Below, in pieces: positions 24,301-35,629 of a stretch of DNA of 64,000 nucleotides. The position numbers were made by a program, and so were the translations under genes. Position 1 is the stretch's first letter. Each line of letters opens with the position of its first letter. Below the pieces are notes generated by a model that did no database searches, was not told the DNA's origin, and saw nothing but the letters and a program-made list of their open reading frames with translations. Origin of the DNA: Lepturacanthus savala (taxonomy: Eukaryota > Chordata > Actinopteri > Scombriformes > Trichiuridae); contig CM060475.1 in the NCBI GenBank assembly GCA_030544235.1, positions 8,017,420 through 8,081,419 on the forward strand, in the 5' to 3' direction.

Positions 24301-27157
24301 ACACTAATACACATACTAATACACACACTAATACACACACTAATACACACACTAATACACATACTAATACACATACTAATACACATACTAATACACATTA
24401 ATACACACTAATACACACACTAATACACATACTAATACACATACTAATACACATTAATACACATTAATACACACACTAATACACACACTAATACACACAC
24501 TAATACACATACTAATACACACACTAATACACATACTAATACACATTGATACACACTAATACACATACTAATACACATACTAATACACATTAATACACAT
24601 ACTAATACACATTAATACACACACTAATACACACACTAATACACATACTAATACACACACTAATACACATACTAATACACACTAATACACACTAATACAC
24701 ATTAATACACACACTAATACACACACTAATACACACACTAATACACATACTAATACACACATTAATACACACTAATACACATTAATACACACACTAATAC
24801 ACACACTAATACACATACTAATACACACACTAATACACATACTAATACACACACTAATACACATTAATACACATACTAATACACATTAATACACATACTA
24901 ATACACATTAATACACACTAATACACACACTAATACACACACTAATACACATACTAATACACACACTAATACACACACTAATACACATACTAATACACAC
25001 TAATACACATACTAATACACACTAATACACACACTAATACACATACTAATACACACACTAATACACACACTAATACACATTAATACACATACTAATACAC
25101 ATTAATACACATACTAATACACATTAATACACATACTAATACACATTAATACACATACTAATACACATTAATACACACTAATACACACACTAATACACAT
25201 TAATACACACTAATACACATACTAATACACATACTAATACACATTAATACACACTAATACACACACTAATACACACACTAATACACACACTAATACACAC
25301 ACTAATACACACACTAATACACATACTAATACACATTAATACACATACTAATACACATTAATACACACTAAAACACACACTAATACACACTAATACACAC
25401 ACTAATACACACACTAATACACACATTAATACACACACTAATACACACACTAATACACATTAATACACACTAATACACACACTAATACACACACTAATAC
25501 ACACACTAATACACACACTAATACACACACTAATACACACACTAATACACACACTAATACACATTAATACACATTAATACACACTAATACACACTAATAC
25601 ACACATTAATACACACACTGATACACACACTGATACACACACTAATACACATACTAATACACACACTAATACATACATTAATAGACACTAATACACACAC
25701 TAATACACACACTAATACACACATTAATACACACTAATACACACATTAATACATATACTAATACACACATTAATACACATACTAATACACACTAATACAC
25801 ATTAATACACACACTAATACTCATATTAATACATACTAATACACATACTAATACACACACTAATACACACACTAATACGGACACATACATTAAAACACAC
25901 ACTAATACACACACATACACATTAATACACACACTAATACACACATACACATTAATACACACACTAATACACACATTAATACACACTAACACACACACAC
26001 AAATACACATTAGTACACACACTAATACACACACAAATACACACATTAATACACACTAACACACACACACAAATACACATTAATACACACACTAATACGC
26101 ACACATACACATTAATACATACACATTAATACACACTAATACACACTAATACACACACAAATACACACTAATACACACACTAATACACACACATACACAT
26201 TAATACACACTAATACACACTAATACACACACAAATACACATTAGTACACACACTAATATACACACTAATACACACACATACACATTAATACACACACTA
26301 ATACACACACATACACATTAATACACACACATATACACACTAATACACATTAATACACACTAATACACACATTATACACTTTACTATATAAACTACACCT
26401 TTACTATATAAACTACACCTTTACTACATAAGCTACACCTTTACTACATAAACTACACCTTTACTATATAAACTACACCTTTACTATATAAACTACACCT
26501 TTACTATATAAACTACACCTTTACTACATAAACTACACCTTTACTATATAAACTACACCTTTACTATATAAACTACACCTTTACTACATAAACTACACCT
26601 CCTCCCTCCTCCCCCTCCTCCTCCTCCCCCCCCTCCTCCTCCCCCTCCTCCTCCCTCCTCCCCCTCCCCCTTCCTCCCCCTCCTCCTCCTCCTCCCCCTC
26701 CCCCTCCTCCTCCTCCTCCCTCCTCCTCCTCCTCCTCCTCCTCCCTGCTGCATTGACCCAGATTCTCCAGCTATGACAACACCGGTTTTGGAAAAAACAA
26801 CCCAAGGAAAAAAAAAAAAAAAAAGGAAAAAAAGACCAAAACCCATGAGGAGCTCCTCCAGACGCCTCCACCCCCCCCCCCTCCTCCTCCTCCTCCTCCT
26901 CCTCCAGCAGTCATTATTCTCCTGCCTGCTCAGCTGCCTGCAGGGTCCAGGACCATTATGTAATCTATGGGTAATGACTAGAACAGGAGGAGAGAACAGG
27001 AGGAGAGAACAGGAGGAGAGAACAGGAGGAGAAACAGGAGGAGAAACAGGAGGAGCAGGAGGAGGAGCAGGAGGAGGAGCAGGAGTTTCTACTTGGTAGA
27101 ACCACTGATAACTACTAATAAACTAAATCCTAAAATAACTTATTATTGGAGCAAAAA

Positions 27158-27194
<37 letters not shown>

Positions 27195-28695
27195 CTGTGG
27201 TTACATCATCATGTTATGACATCATCACCTGTCCTCAGGTATCCTCCTTTCTTTGATGATAATCCTTTTGGAATCTACCAGAAGATTCTGGCTGGAAAAC
27301 TGGAATTCCCCCGACACCTGGACTTCTACGTCAAGTAAGTGTGTGTGTGTGTGTGTGTGTGTAACCCGAAAGTTAAAAACATGACTCAGCAAAACCAGTT
27401 CTCCCGTGAATCACTGGTGATTGTGACTGTTTTCAACAGGGATCTGATCAAGAAGTTCCTGGTGATTGACAGAGCCAGACGTCTGGGAAACATGAAGGTG
27501 AGTCAGTGACTGGGATGGAACCGGTGGTTTGATGTGTCGGTGACTGGGATGGAACCGGTGGAACCAGAAAATCCACAAAAGCCTGGAGCTGCTGGTTCTA
27601 AAACTGCCGTATCATGGTTTAAACTGCTGTGTCACGGATTAAACTGCTGTGTCACAGATTAAACTGTTGTGTCATGATTTATGCTGTCTTGTCACGGATT
27701 AAATTGCTGTGTCACGGATTAAACTGCTGTGTCACAGATTAAACTGCTGTGTCATGATTTATGCTGTCTTGTCACGGATTAAATTGCTGTGTCACGGATT
27801 AAATTGCTGTGTCACGGATTAAATTGCTGTGTCACGGATTAAACTGCTGTGTCACAGATTAAACTGCTGTGTCATGATTTATGCTGTCTTGTCACGGATT
27901 AAATTGCTGTGTCACGGATTAAATTGCTGTGTCACGGATTAAACTGCTGTGTCACGGATTAAACTGCTGTGTCACGGTTTATGCTGCTGTGTCACGGATT
28001 AAATTGCTGTGTCACGGATTAAACTGCTGTGTCACAGATTAAACTGCTGTGTCATGATTTATGCTGTCTTGTCACGGATTAAACTGCTGTGTCACGGATT
28101 AAACTGCTGTGTCACGGATTAAACTGCTGTGTCACAGATTAAACTGCTGTGTCATGATTTATGCTGTCTTGTCACGGATTAAATTGCTGTGTCACGGATT
28201 AAACTGCTGTGTCACGGATTAAACTGCTGTGTCATGATTTATGCTGTCTTGTCACGGATTAAATTGCTGTGTCACGGATTAAATTGCTGTGTCACGGATT
28301 AAATTGCTGTGTCATGGTTTAGACTGATGTGTCATGGTTTAAACCGCAGGGTCACCGTTTAAACTGCCGTGTCATGTTTTTTTTTCCCTCTCCTCAGAAC
28401 GGGGCTGAAGACGTGAAGAAGCACCGCTGGTTTAAAACCATCGACTGGGACGCCGTTCCTCTGAGGAAACTGAAGGTGACTTATCGATCCTCTGATCACT
28501 TATTGATTTGTTTGATTTACTTGTCGGTTCATTCATTCATTCTTCTGTATTTCCTCCTCCTTCCCGCAGCCTCCCATTCTTCCGAAAGTTTCCCACGACG
28601 GCGACACGTCGAACTTTGACGTCTACCCCGACGACGACTGGCAGAAAGATCCCCCCGTGAACCAGAGAGACGTCGACGTCTTCAAAGACTTCTGA
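15355..28695 (+). CDS. prkx: PRKX-type cAMP-dependent serine/threonine kinase
   Basis: Eight exons join in phase to 349 codons plus stop: 15355-15493, 17211-17379, 21565-21828, 23817-23936, 27239-27334, 27440-27497, 28398-28475 and 28570-28695. The product is an AGC-family catalytic subunit inhibited by PKA regulatory subunits and involved in cAMP signalling and epithelial morphogenesis in mammals. Visible motifs are the glycine loop GTGTFG (47-52), the ATP-anchoring Lys69, PDVIRLKQEQHVHNEK typical of PRKX, the catalytic loop YRDLKPEN with Asp163, DFG at 181-183, activation-loop Thr194 in WTLCGTPEY, APEV, and the C-tail DDDW segment ending FKDF. The N-terminal extension (about 40 residues) is as variable as in other species, and the length is close to human PRKX (358). 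No broken residue was seen. Introns 1-6 are dominated by tandem repeats, and introns 2 and 3 contain decoy copies of the splice junctions. Confidence 0.96.
15494..16440 (+). other. PRKX intron 1, unique part
   Basis: Begins GTACGT. It includes an A-run (15899-15914), a duplicated CAGGTCTAGACCTGG near 16081-16110 and a perfect palindrome around TTGTGACATCACAA (16249-16270). No coding content was seen. Confidence 0.5.
16441..17205 (+). repeat. 14-bp TTTAATTAACCTGC minisatellite (PRKX intron 1)
   Basis: About 50 units of 13-15 bp, TTTAATTAACCTGC, with CCCTGG, AACCTGG and TTAGTTAACC variants. Each contains TTAATTAA, an 8-bp palindrome. The array runs up to the exon 2 acceptor; the final partial unit merges into GATTATCCCTCCAG. 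Confidence 0.95.
17380..20100 (+). repeat. 96-127-bp array copying the PRKX exon 2 donor junction
   Basis: The array begins at the real donor and repeats a unit made of about 31 bases of exon 2 end (CTGAAGTTAACCACCCGTTC plus CTGATTAGGCT), the donor GTAAGTCACC, then ATTAATAATACACACT blocks. About 21 downstream copies keep GTAAGTC. Two more are degenerate (GTAAATC near 19935, GGAACTT near 20060). Marker variants such as AATACAAACTA recur near 17655, 18480 and 18956, showing higher-order duplications of about 825 and 476 bp. In every copy CT/GTAAGT read through gives CTG TAA, an in-frame stop. Confidence 0.96.
20101..21564 (+). repeat. six decoy copies of the PRKX exon 3 acceptor plus GGTGGTTTTAGG repeats
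   Basis: Six incomplete copies of the exon 3 start occur at about 20174, 20284, 20398, 20674, 20913 and 21232, before the intact one at 21565. Each has TTGTTTCAG, then about 55 coding bases (GTTCTGGACCCACCATGACG and on), and ends in GTTCCAGGTGG where the real exon reads GTTCCCGGGGGG. Between them lie short GGTGGTTTTAGGTAGTATTG repeats. Copies differ by single bases; for example the first lacks part of CTACATGCTGATGG. Each copy is flanked by acceptor-like and donor-like (CCAG/GTGG) words, so each resembles a 56-nt pseudo-exon. Confidence 0.94.
21829..22135 (+). other. PRKX intron 3, unique part with short CA runs
   Basis: Begins GTGACT. A GATGAT run near 21925 and CACACA stretches near 21960-21992 are followed by a GGAGGA run near 22092. 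No gene is seen. Confidence 0.5.
22136..23195 (+). repeat. 10-bp CTCTGATTAT / CTCTAATTAT minisatellite (PRKX intron 3)
   Basis: About 105 units of 10 bp alternating CTCTGATTAT, CTCTAATTAT, CTCTGATCAT and ATTTGATTAT. Each 20-bp dimer contains GATA-type TTATCT and homeobox-type TAATTA words. Confidence 0.95.
23255..23570 (+). repeat. 42-bp minisatellite with alternating TAAGTCCCGTAATCAGC and TTAGGTCCATTAATCAGC (PRKX intron 3)
   Basis: About seven and a half copies of a 42-bp unit. The unit is two diverged 21-mers, AATTAAGTCCCGTAATCAGC and AATTAGGTCCATTAATCAGC. Units are nearly identical, suggesting recent homogenisation. Confidence 0.95.
23748..23835 (+). repeat. 43-bp duplication of the PRKX exon 4 acceptor
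   Basis: CCCTGTCCCCTCTGTCCTCT followed by AGGACCTGGACTCT occurs twice, 43 bp apart. The first AG is at 23772-23773 and the functional one at 23815-23816. The first copy carries an acceptor and 13 coding bases before diverging to GAGTTCTGA. Confidence 0.9.
23937..24104 (+). other. PRKX intron 4, unique start
   Basis: Donor GTGAGT and a short unique stretch before the CA-rich array. Nothing coding is seen. Confidence 0.5.
24105..26385 (+). repeat. ACACACTAAT 10-12-bp minisatellite (PRKX intron 4)
   Basis: About 200 units of ACACACTAAT, ACACATACTAAT and ACACATTAAT. They become more CA-rich and irregular after 25600. It is the longest array in this gene (2.3 kb). Confidence 0.95.
26386..26600 (+). 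repeat. 20-bp TTTACTATATAAACTACACC minisatellite
   Basis: Ten to eleven copies of a 20-bp unit with TATATA/TACATA alternation, directly following the CA-rich array. Confidence 0.95.
26595..27190 (+). repeat. CCT-rich, A-rich, GGAGAACA and GT low-complexity cluster (PRKX intron 4)
   Basis: Four simple blocks: CCTCCTCC polypyrimidine (26596-26745), an A-run (26808-26822), a second CCTCCT run (26870-26905), and an AGGAGAGAACAGG repeat (26980-27085). They are followed by a GT dinucleotide run at about 27161-27190, shortly before exon 5. Confidence 0.9.
27335..27439 (+). other. short PRKX intron 5 with GT run fused to its donor
   Basis: The intron begins GTAAGTGTGTGTGTGTGTGT, so the U1-binding donor runs straight into a GT dinucleotide repeat of about 14 units. 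Confidence 0.85.
27595..28345 (+). repeat. 20-bp ATTAAACTGCTGTGTCACGG minisatellite (PRKX intron 6)
   Basis: About 37 copies of a 20-bp unit, ATTAAACTGCTGTGTCACGG, with ATTAAATTGC, CACAG and TTTATGCTGTCTTGTC variants. The variants recur as a set roughly every 120-180 bp, giving a higher-order pattern. Confidence 0.95.
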
Positions 28696-28964
28696 CGTTA
28701 TTTATTCAGCCGACCGAGCTGCTTTTATATGTTATTTATCGGGACATTCGCCTTGAGTTCCTATCACTGCTTCTTCTCTGAGCCTCATATGCAAAAACCA
28801 CGAGCGGTTCGTCTGAACCAAAGACTGTTCCAGATAATCAGGTGTTTTTTTTTTTATAAGTTTTATATTTTACCTGTTTTTTAAGACGTTTTATCTCATA
28901 TTTAACTGGTGCTGAAATTGTCCTGATGTAACGTGATCACAGCCTGAACCTGAAGCACCTGTTT
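28696..28964 (+). other. PRKX 3' UTR, unique start
   Basis: Unique sequence following TGA. It includes a T-run near 28847-28856 and an AT-rich tail. Confidence 0.55.
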
Positions 28965-30400
28965 AAGGTGCGTTTCTCACCTGTTTAAGGTGCGTTTCTC
29001 ACCTGTTTAAAGTGCGTTTCTTACCTGTTTAAGGTGCGTTTCCTCACCTGTGAGGCACGTTTCTTACCTGTCAGGTGCGTTTCCTCACCTGTGAGGCGCG
29101 TTTCCTCACCTGCGAGGCGCGTTTCCTCACCTGTGAGGCGCGTTTCCTCACCTGCGAGGCGCGTTTCCTCACCTGTGAGGCGCGTTTCTTACCTGCGAGG
29201 CGCGTTTCTTACCTACGAGGCGCGTTTCCTCACCTGTGAGGCGCGTTTCTTACCTGCGAGGCGCGTTTCTTACCTACGAGTCGCGTTTCCTCACCTGCGA
29301 GGCGCGTTTCCTCACCTGTGAGGCGCGTTTCTTACCTGCGAGGTGCGTTTCCTCAACTGTGAGGCGCATTTCTTACCCGTGAGCTGCGTTTCTTACCTGC
29401 GAGGTGTGTTTCCTCACCTGTGAGGCGCGTTTCTTACCTGCGAGGTGCGTTTCTTCACCTGCGAGGCGCGTTTCCTCACCTGCGAGGCGCGTTTCTTACC
29501 TGCAAGGCGCGTTTCTTACCTACGAGTCGCGTTTCCTCACCTGTGAGGCGCGTTTCTTACCTGCGAGGCGCGTTTCTTACCTACGAGTCGCGTTTCTTAC
29601 CTACGAGTCGCGTTTCCTCACCTGTGAGGCGCATTTCTTACCTGCGAGGCACGTTTCTTACCTGCGAGGCGCGTTTCCTCACCTGTGAGCTGCGTTTCCT
29701 CACCTGTGAGGCGCGTTTCTTCACCTGTGAGGCACGTTTGTTACCTGTGAGGTGTGTTTCCTCACCTGTGAGGCGCGTTTCCTCACCTGTGAGGCGCGTT
29801 TCTTACCTGCGAGGTGCGTTTCTTCACCTGCGAGGCGCGTTTCCTCACCTGCGAGGCGCGTTTCCTCACCTGTGAGGCGCGTTTCTTACCTGCAAGGCGC
29901 GTTTCTTACCTACGAGTCGCGTTTCCTCACCTGTGAGGCGCGTTTCTCACCTGCGAGGCGCGTTTCTTACCTACGAGTCGCGTTTCCTCACCTGTGAGGC
30001 GCATTTCTTACCTGCGAGGCACGTTTCTTACCTGCGAGGTGCGTTTCCTCACCTGTGAGGCGCATTTCTTACACGTGAGCTGCGTTTCTTACCTGTGAGG
30101 TGTGTTTCCTCACCTGTGAGGCGCGTTTCTTACCTGCGAGGTGCGTTTCTTCACCTGCGAGGCGCGTTTCCTCACCTGTGAGGCGCATTTCTTACCTGCG
30201 AGGCACGTTTCTTACCTGCGAGGCGCGTTTCCTCACCTGTGAGCTGCGTTTCCTCACCTGTGAGGCGCGTTTCTTACCTGTAAGGCGTGTTTTCTCACCT
30301 GTGAGGCACGTTTCCTCACCTGTGAGGCGCGTTTTCTCACCTGTGAGGCGCGTTTCTCACCTGTGAGGCGCGTTTCTTACCTGCGAGGCGCGTTTCCTCA
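28965..30400. repeat. ~21-22-bp GCGTTTCCTCACCTGTGAGG minisatellite in the PRKX 3' UTR
   Basis: About 65 units built on GCGTTTCCTCACCTGTGAGG or GCGTTTCTTACCTGCGAGGC. Each holds the inverted pair CCTCAC-CT-GTGAGG, or a diverged form. The reverse strand repeatedly spells CAGGTGAGGAA and CAGGTAAGAAAC, close to the consensus 5' splice site. Open frames on the + strand are period artefacts. It lies upstream of the likely PRKX polyadenylation signals at 30587 and 30637. Confidence 0.94.
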
Positions 30401-31000
30401 CCGCGGTGGCCCTCGATGGCCGCCCCATCTCTCCTGTAGAGTCTTCTTCCTCCAGCTCTGTCACTTCCTGTCGCAGCAGGTTTATCGTTCACCTGAGCTC
30501 ACTCACCTGGTCAGTATTCTTCAGTGACACCATCGGTATATCAATAATATCATGAGCTGATATTTCTACATGATATTGGCCTTTTAAATAAACTTTATGC
30601 TGCCTTAAACATGAGCGACGGTGTGATTCTTTCAAAATAAAAGCATGTGTCTTTGTTTTCTGTTCTGTGGAAGGTTTGAAGGTTTGTGGAAATGAAGTTT
30701 TCAAGTCGTCGAGTCAGTTTTATTTGTTGAAAATAACGAATCTAAGTATTTTTAGTTTGTCCAACAGCAACAAAACATCCAGATGTCAGATGTTCCAGGA
30801 AAAACAACAAAAAAATCCACTTTTATTGGGTAAAAAGAGGCCGTTTGACTTGAAGGATGCGGACATAAAAACATCAGAAATCTGTAATTTATGTAATAAA
30901 AGCTGTAACAACAGGTTAAAACTGAACAAAACAAAAATCACATGTGAACCAGATTTAAAAAGAGGAAAAAGATTCAGCTGCAGGGGTGAGGCCCTGAGAT
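30401..31000 (+). other. distal PRKX 3' UTR and downstream flank
   Basis: Unique sequence with AATAAA at 30587-30592 and 30637-30642. A 120-codon open frame from 30667 shows no domain, is A/T-rich and has no splice or family support, so it is not called. Confidence 0.5.
30587..30642 (+). other. tandem polyadenylation signals (PRKX candidate)
   Basis: Two AATAAA hexamers, at 30587 and 30637. The second is followed by a TGTGTCTTTGTTTTCTGTTC GU-rich element, which favours it as a true cleavage region. Confidence 0.5.
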
Positions 31001-31405
31001 CCTGTAGAGTTCCTGTAAAGTTCCTGTAGAGTTGCTGTAAAGTTCCTGTAGAGTCCTGATAAAGTTCCTGTAGAGTTTCAATAAAGTTCCTGTAGAGTTG
31101 CTGTAGAGTATTTATAAAGTTCCCGTGGAGTTCCTATAGAGTTCCAATAAAGTTCCTGTAGAGTTTCTATAAAGTTCCTGTAGAGTTCTAATAAAGTTTC
31201 TGTAGAGTTCCTGTAGAGTATAAAGTTCCTGTGGAGTTCCTATAAAGTTCCTATAAAGTTTCTGTAAAGTTTCCTGGAAAGTTCCTATAACGCTATAAAG
31301 TTCCTGTAGAGTTCTTATAAAGTTCCTGTAGAGTTCTTATAAAGTTCCTGTACAGTTCTTATAAAGTTTCTGTAGAGTTTCTATAAAGTTCCTGTCGAGT
31401 TTCTG
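31000..31405. repeat. AGAGTTCCTGTAAAGTTCCT minisatellite
   Basis: A degenerate repeat of about 10-21 bp of AGTTCCTGTAGAGTTCCTAT and AAAGTTCCTGT words, more diverged than neighbouring arrays. Confidence 0.9.
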
Positions 31406-31424
31406 AATTTCCTCCATCTTCTCC

Positions 31425-32250
31425 AGATGTTCAGATAATCAGATTATCATAGAATCAGATAATCAGATTATCATAGAATCAGATTATCATAGAATCAGAT
31501 AATCAGATTACCATAGAATCAGATTACCATAGAATCATATAATCAGATTACCATAGAATCATATAATCAGATTACCATAGAATCAGATAATCAGATTACC
31601 ATAGAATCAGATAATCAGATTACCATAGAATCAGATTACCATAGAATCAGATAATCAGATTACCATAGAATCAGATAATCAGATTATCATAGAATCAGAT
31701 TATCATAGAATCAGATAATCAGATTACCATAGAATCAGATAATCAGATTACCATAGAATCAGATTATCATAGAATCAGATTACCATAGAATCAGATAATC
31801 AGATTACCATAGAATCAGATAATCAGATTACCATAGAATCAGATTATCATAGAATCTGATTATCATAGAATCAGATAATCAGATTACCATAGAATCAGAT
31901 AATCAGATTATCATAGAATCAGATAATCAGATTACCATAGAATCAGATAATCAGATTATCATAGAATCAGATTATCATAGAATCAGATAATCAGATTACA
32001 ATAGAATCAGATAATCAGATTACCATAGAATCAGATAATCAGATTACCATAGAATCAGATAATCATAGAATCAGATAATCAGATTATGATATAATCAGAT
32101 TATTATAATATTTAACAGCTGTTTCCTCCTCTCACATCTGTGGTAACACTGGTTCAGATAATCAGATGACTATATAATCAGATTACTATATAATCAGATT
32201 ACTATATAATCAGATGATGACATAATATTTAACATTGATTTCCCTCCTCT
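31425..32250. repeat. AGAATCAGATAATCAGATTACC minisatellite
   Basis: About 33 units of 16-25 bp, ATAGAATCAGATAATCAGAT plus TACC or TATC. It is interrupted near 32100-32160 and 32225-32250 by two related unique segments (TTTAACAGCTGTTTCC and TTTAACATTGATTTCC). GATA words (AGATAA) occur in most units. Confidence 0.93.
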
Positions 32251-32744
32251 CTCACCTGTGGTATCACCGGTTCTCAACCGGGCCGTAACGACTCGTTCCA
32301 GACTTTGTGACATCACTCCTCCCTGTGAGGCTCCACCCGGGCCAAACCACAGGGTGCGCTTGTTTCAGCCTGTGATGAGCGTCTAATAACAAGGAGGCAG
32401 CACCACACCTGCTGCTGAAAGAGCCGAAGCCCCGCCCCCCTCCCCAACCTGGACTCACCTGTGTTTCCTGTGAGAAGAATAAAACCCGAAGAAGCTGCAA
32501 CTGACTCGTTTTAATGTCTCGGATTCACAGATCAGACTAAATCAAGTCTGGATTTCTCATTTATCCTGGATTCAGGAATGCCGAAATGTTTCAAAATAAA
32601 AGCATCTGCTTGCTAATATGATTCCTGCTCAGTCAACTTTAGGTTTTCTGTTTCTGAATCTTTCAAAATAAGAGTCTAGTTAGTTTCTTTTTTTTTTAAC
32701 TGAAGGAAACGAATGTATAAAATCATTTAAATTAAAACTATTGG
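32251..32744. other. intergenic unique sequence
   Basis: Moderately GC-rich at 32260-32500, then AT-rich. It contains two copies of the dispersed TTCAAAATAA word (about 32590 and 32661). No exon was recognised on either strand. Confidence 0.4.
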
Positions 32745-32822
32745 ACCTGGTCCTGGTCCTGGTCCTGGTCCTGGACCTGGTCCTGGACCTGGACCTGTTC
32801 CTGGTCCTGGTCCTGGTCCTGA
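32745..32822. repeat. CCTGGT / CCTGGA hexamer repeat
   Basis: About 12 copies of CCTGGTCCTGGTCCTGGACC-type hexamers. Confidence 0.9.
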
Positions 32823-32854
32823 TACAGTAAAACCTCTGGAGGCTGAAACTCACT

Positions 32855-34690
32855 ACAACTTACTACAAGTTAAAGGACGTTTACTACAAGTTAAAGGATG
32901 TTTACTACAAGTTAAAGGATGTTTACTACAAGTTAAAGGACGTTTACTACAAGTTAAAGGATGTTTAACTACAAGTTAAAGGATGTTTTACTACAAGTTA
33001 AAGGATGTTTACTACAAGTTAAAGGACGTTTACTACAAGTTAAAGGATGTTTACTACAAGTTAAAGGACGTTTACTACAAGTTAAAGGATGTTTTACTAC
33101 AAGTTAAAGGATGTTTACTACAAGTTAAAGGACGTTTACTACAAGTTAAAGGACGTTTACTACAAGTTAAAGGATGTTTACTACAAGTTAAAGGACGTTT
33201 ACTACAAGTTAAAGGATGTTTTACTACAAGTTAAAGGATGTTTACTACAAGTTAAAGGATGTTTACTACAAGTTAAAGGATGTTTACTACAAGTTAAAGG
33301 ATGTTTTACTACAAGTTAAAGGATGTTTACTACAAGTTAAAGGATGTTTACTACAAGTTAAAGGATGGTTTACTACAAGTTAAAGGACGTTTTACTACAA
33401 GTTAAAGGATGTTTTACTACAAGTTAAAGGATGTTTACTACAAGTTAAAGGGCGTTTTACTACAAGTTAAAGGATGTTTACTACAAGTTAAAGGGCGTTT
33501 TACTACAAGTTAAAGGATGTTTACTACAAGTTAAAGGATGTTTACTACAAGTTAAAGGATGTTTACTACAAGTTAAAGGATGGTTTACTACAAGTTAAAG
33601 GACGTTTTACTACAAGTTAAAGGATGTTTTACTACAAGTTAAAGGATGTTTACTACAAGTTAAAGGGCGTTTTACTACAAGTTAAAGGATGTTTACTACA
33701 AGTTAAAGGACGTTTTACTACAAGTTAAAGGATGTTTTACTACAAGTTAAAGGAGGTTTTACTACAAGTTAAAGGATGTTTACTACAAGTTAAAGGACGT
33801 TTACTACAAGTTAAAGGATGTTTTACTACAAGTTAAAGGATGTTTACTACAAGTTAAAGGATGTTTACTACAAGTTAAAGGATGTTTACTACAAGTTAAA
33901 GGACGTTTTACTACAAGTTAAAGGTTGTTTACTACAAGTTAAAGGACGTTTTACTACAAGTTAAAGGACGTTTTACTACAAGTTAAAGGATGTTTACTAC
34001 AAGTTAAAGGTTGTTTTACTACAAGTTAAAGGACGTTTTACTATAAGTTAAAGGATGTTTACTACAAGTTAAAGGATGTTTACTACAAGTTAAAGGATGT
34101 TTTACTACAAGTTAAAGGACGTTTTACTACAAGTTAAAGGTTGTTTACTACAAGTTAAAGGACGTTTTACTACAAGTTAAAGGATGTTTACTACAAGTTA
34201 AAGGACGTTTACTACAAGTTAAAGGTTGTTTTACTACAAGTTAAAGGACGTTTTACTACAAGTTAAAGGATGTTTACTACAAGTTAAAGGATGTTTACTA
34301 CAAGTTAAAGGACGTTTACTACAAGTTAAAGGACGTTTTACTACAAGTTAAAGGATGTTTACTACAAGTTAAAGGACGTTTTACTACAAGTTAAAGGACA
34401 TTTACTACAAGTTAAAGGACGTTTACTACAAGTTAAAGGACGTTTACTACAAGTTAAAGGACGTTTACTACAAGTTAAAGGATGTTTACTACAAGTTAAA
34501 GGACGTTTACTACAAGTTAAAGGACGTTTTACTACAAGTTAAAGGATGTTTACTACAAGTTAAAGGACGTTTTACTACAAGTTAAAGGACGTTTACTACA
34601 AGTTAAAGGACGTTTACTACAAGTTAAAGGACGTTTACTACAAGTTAAAGGACGTTTACTACAAGTTAAAGGACATTTACTACTACTACT
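32855..34690. repeat. 21-bp ACTACAAGTTAAAGGATGTT minisatellite
   Basis: About 86 units of 21-22 bp, ACTACAAGTTAAAGGATGTT plus T or TT, with GGACG, GGGCG and GGTTG variants. Very homogeneous (usually one difference per unit), which implies recent expansion. It ends in TACTACTACTAC. Confidence 0.97.
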
Positions 34691-35625
34691 ACTTTTTCTC
34701 TGAAGTTTCATCCTGATTATTTTTTCGGTCCTTGAGTTTTTTCCTCAGGAACCGAAACCCCTGACGGGTCCAGGTTTTCCTGTTCCGGTCTCCGTGTGTC
34801 CTCCATGTGTTTTAGTGATGAGGTTCCAGGTCCTGGTCCCTGCTGGTCCTGCTGGTCCTGGTTCAGGTCTGATTATGTAAGTTTATGTCTCTCAGACTGA
34901 AATCGCATCAGCTCCTTTTCGAAAAAATCTGAGTCCAGACATGAGAGAGCTGGACCTGAGTCTCCGATCAGATGCAGAACAATTCTGTGATTTTACTGCA
35001 TCAGAACCAGGACCAGATCCAGAACCAGCTCCAGGACCAGCTCCAGACCCATCCAGCAGCTCCTCCTCCATCTAGTCCTGCAGATTCTGGTCTGTGGTGG
35101 ATCCGCGGGCCTGGTTCTCAGGAGACCCTGACGGAGATAAATGGTTCTGGCCGGGTCCGTCTCCAGCTGAAGAAACAGAGTCCCGGTCCAGGAGCAGGAG
35201 GAGCTGATCCAGCCCTGACGGCTCCACTGGGACCTCCGGGGTCTTCCAGAGTCCGGTCTCTGCGACCTGAGAGAGCCAGGACCGCTCCAGGTCCAGTAAT
35301 CTGGGTTGTCGTGGACCGGGTCCAGGATCAGGTGGCCCCCAAACCTCCGTGGGGGTGTCGTCACCCTGCAGAAGAGTCTCCCGGTCCTGGTCCTGGTCCT
35401 GGTCCTGGTCCAGCTGCTAAGACCGCCAGAGGAGGAATAAATCACGGCTGATGCACGGCTCCCCCGAGGCCCAAAACCTCCACCAGATGGAGCCGTGCAC
35501 GGTGCACGTGGCCGTGCACGTGGCCGTGCACGTGAGCTGCTCCACTCCTGCTCTCAGCCTCGGCAGCTTCAGGCTTTTATTTTGAAGGCTTCATCACAGT
35601 TTTTACAGCTTGGATCAGAGGGGCT
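34691..35625. other. intergenic GC-richer sequence
   Basis: Unique sequence with CCAGGACCAGATCC-type and GGTCCTGGTCCT short repeats, which keep frames open on both strands (34972-35451). There is no family resemblance and no splice context. Near 35485-35535, three GTGCACGTGGCC words form a cluster of CACGTG palindromes. Confidence 0.4.
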
Positions 35626-35629
35626 TTGA

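Noticed and set aside
29034..30366. Several overlapping Arg/Phe/Ser/Leu-rich frames after PRKX
   Set aside because: Minisatellite artefacts in the 3' UTR; all are the same repeat in shifted frames.
30667..31029. 120-codon A-rich frame downstream of PRKX
   Set aside because: No recognisable domain. It lies past the PRKX polyadenylation signals and runs into a repeat.
34972..35451. 159-codon plus-strand and 150-codon minus-strand frames
   Set aside because: GC-rich sequence with short CCAGGACC repeats. Both strands open, no family resemblance.
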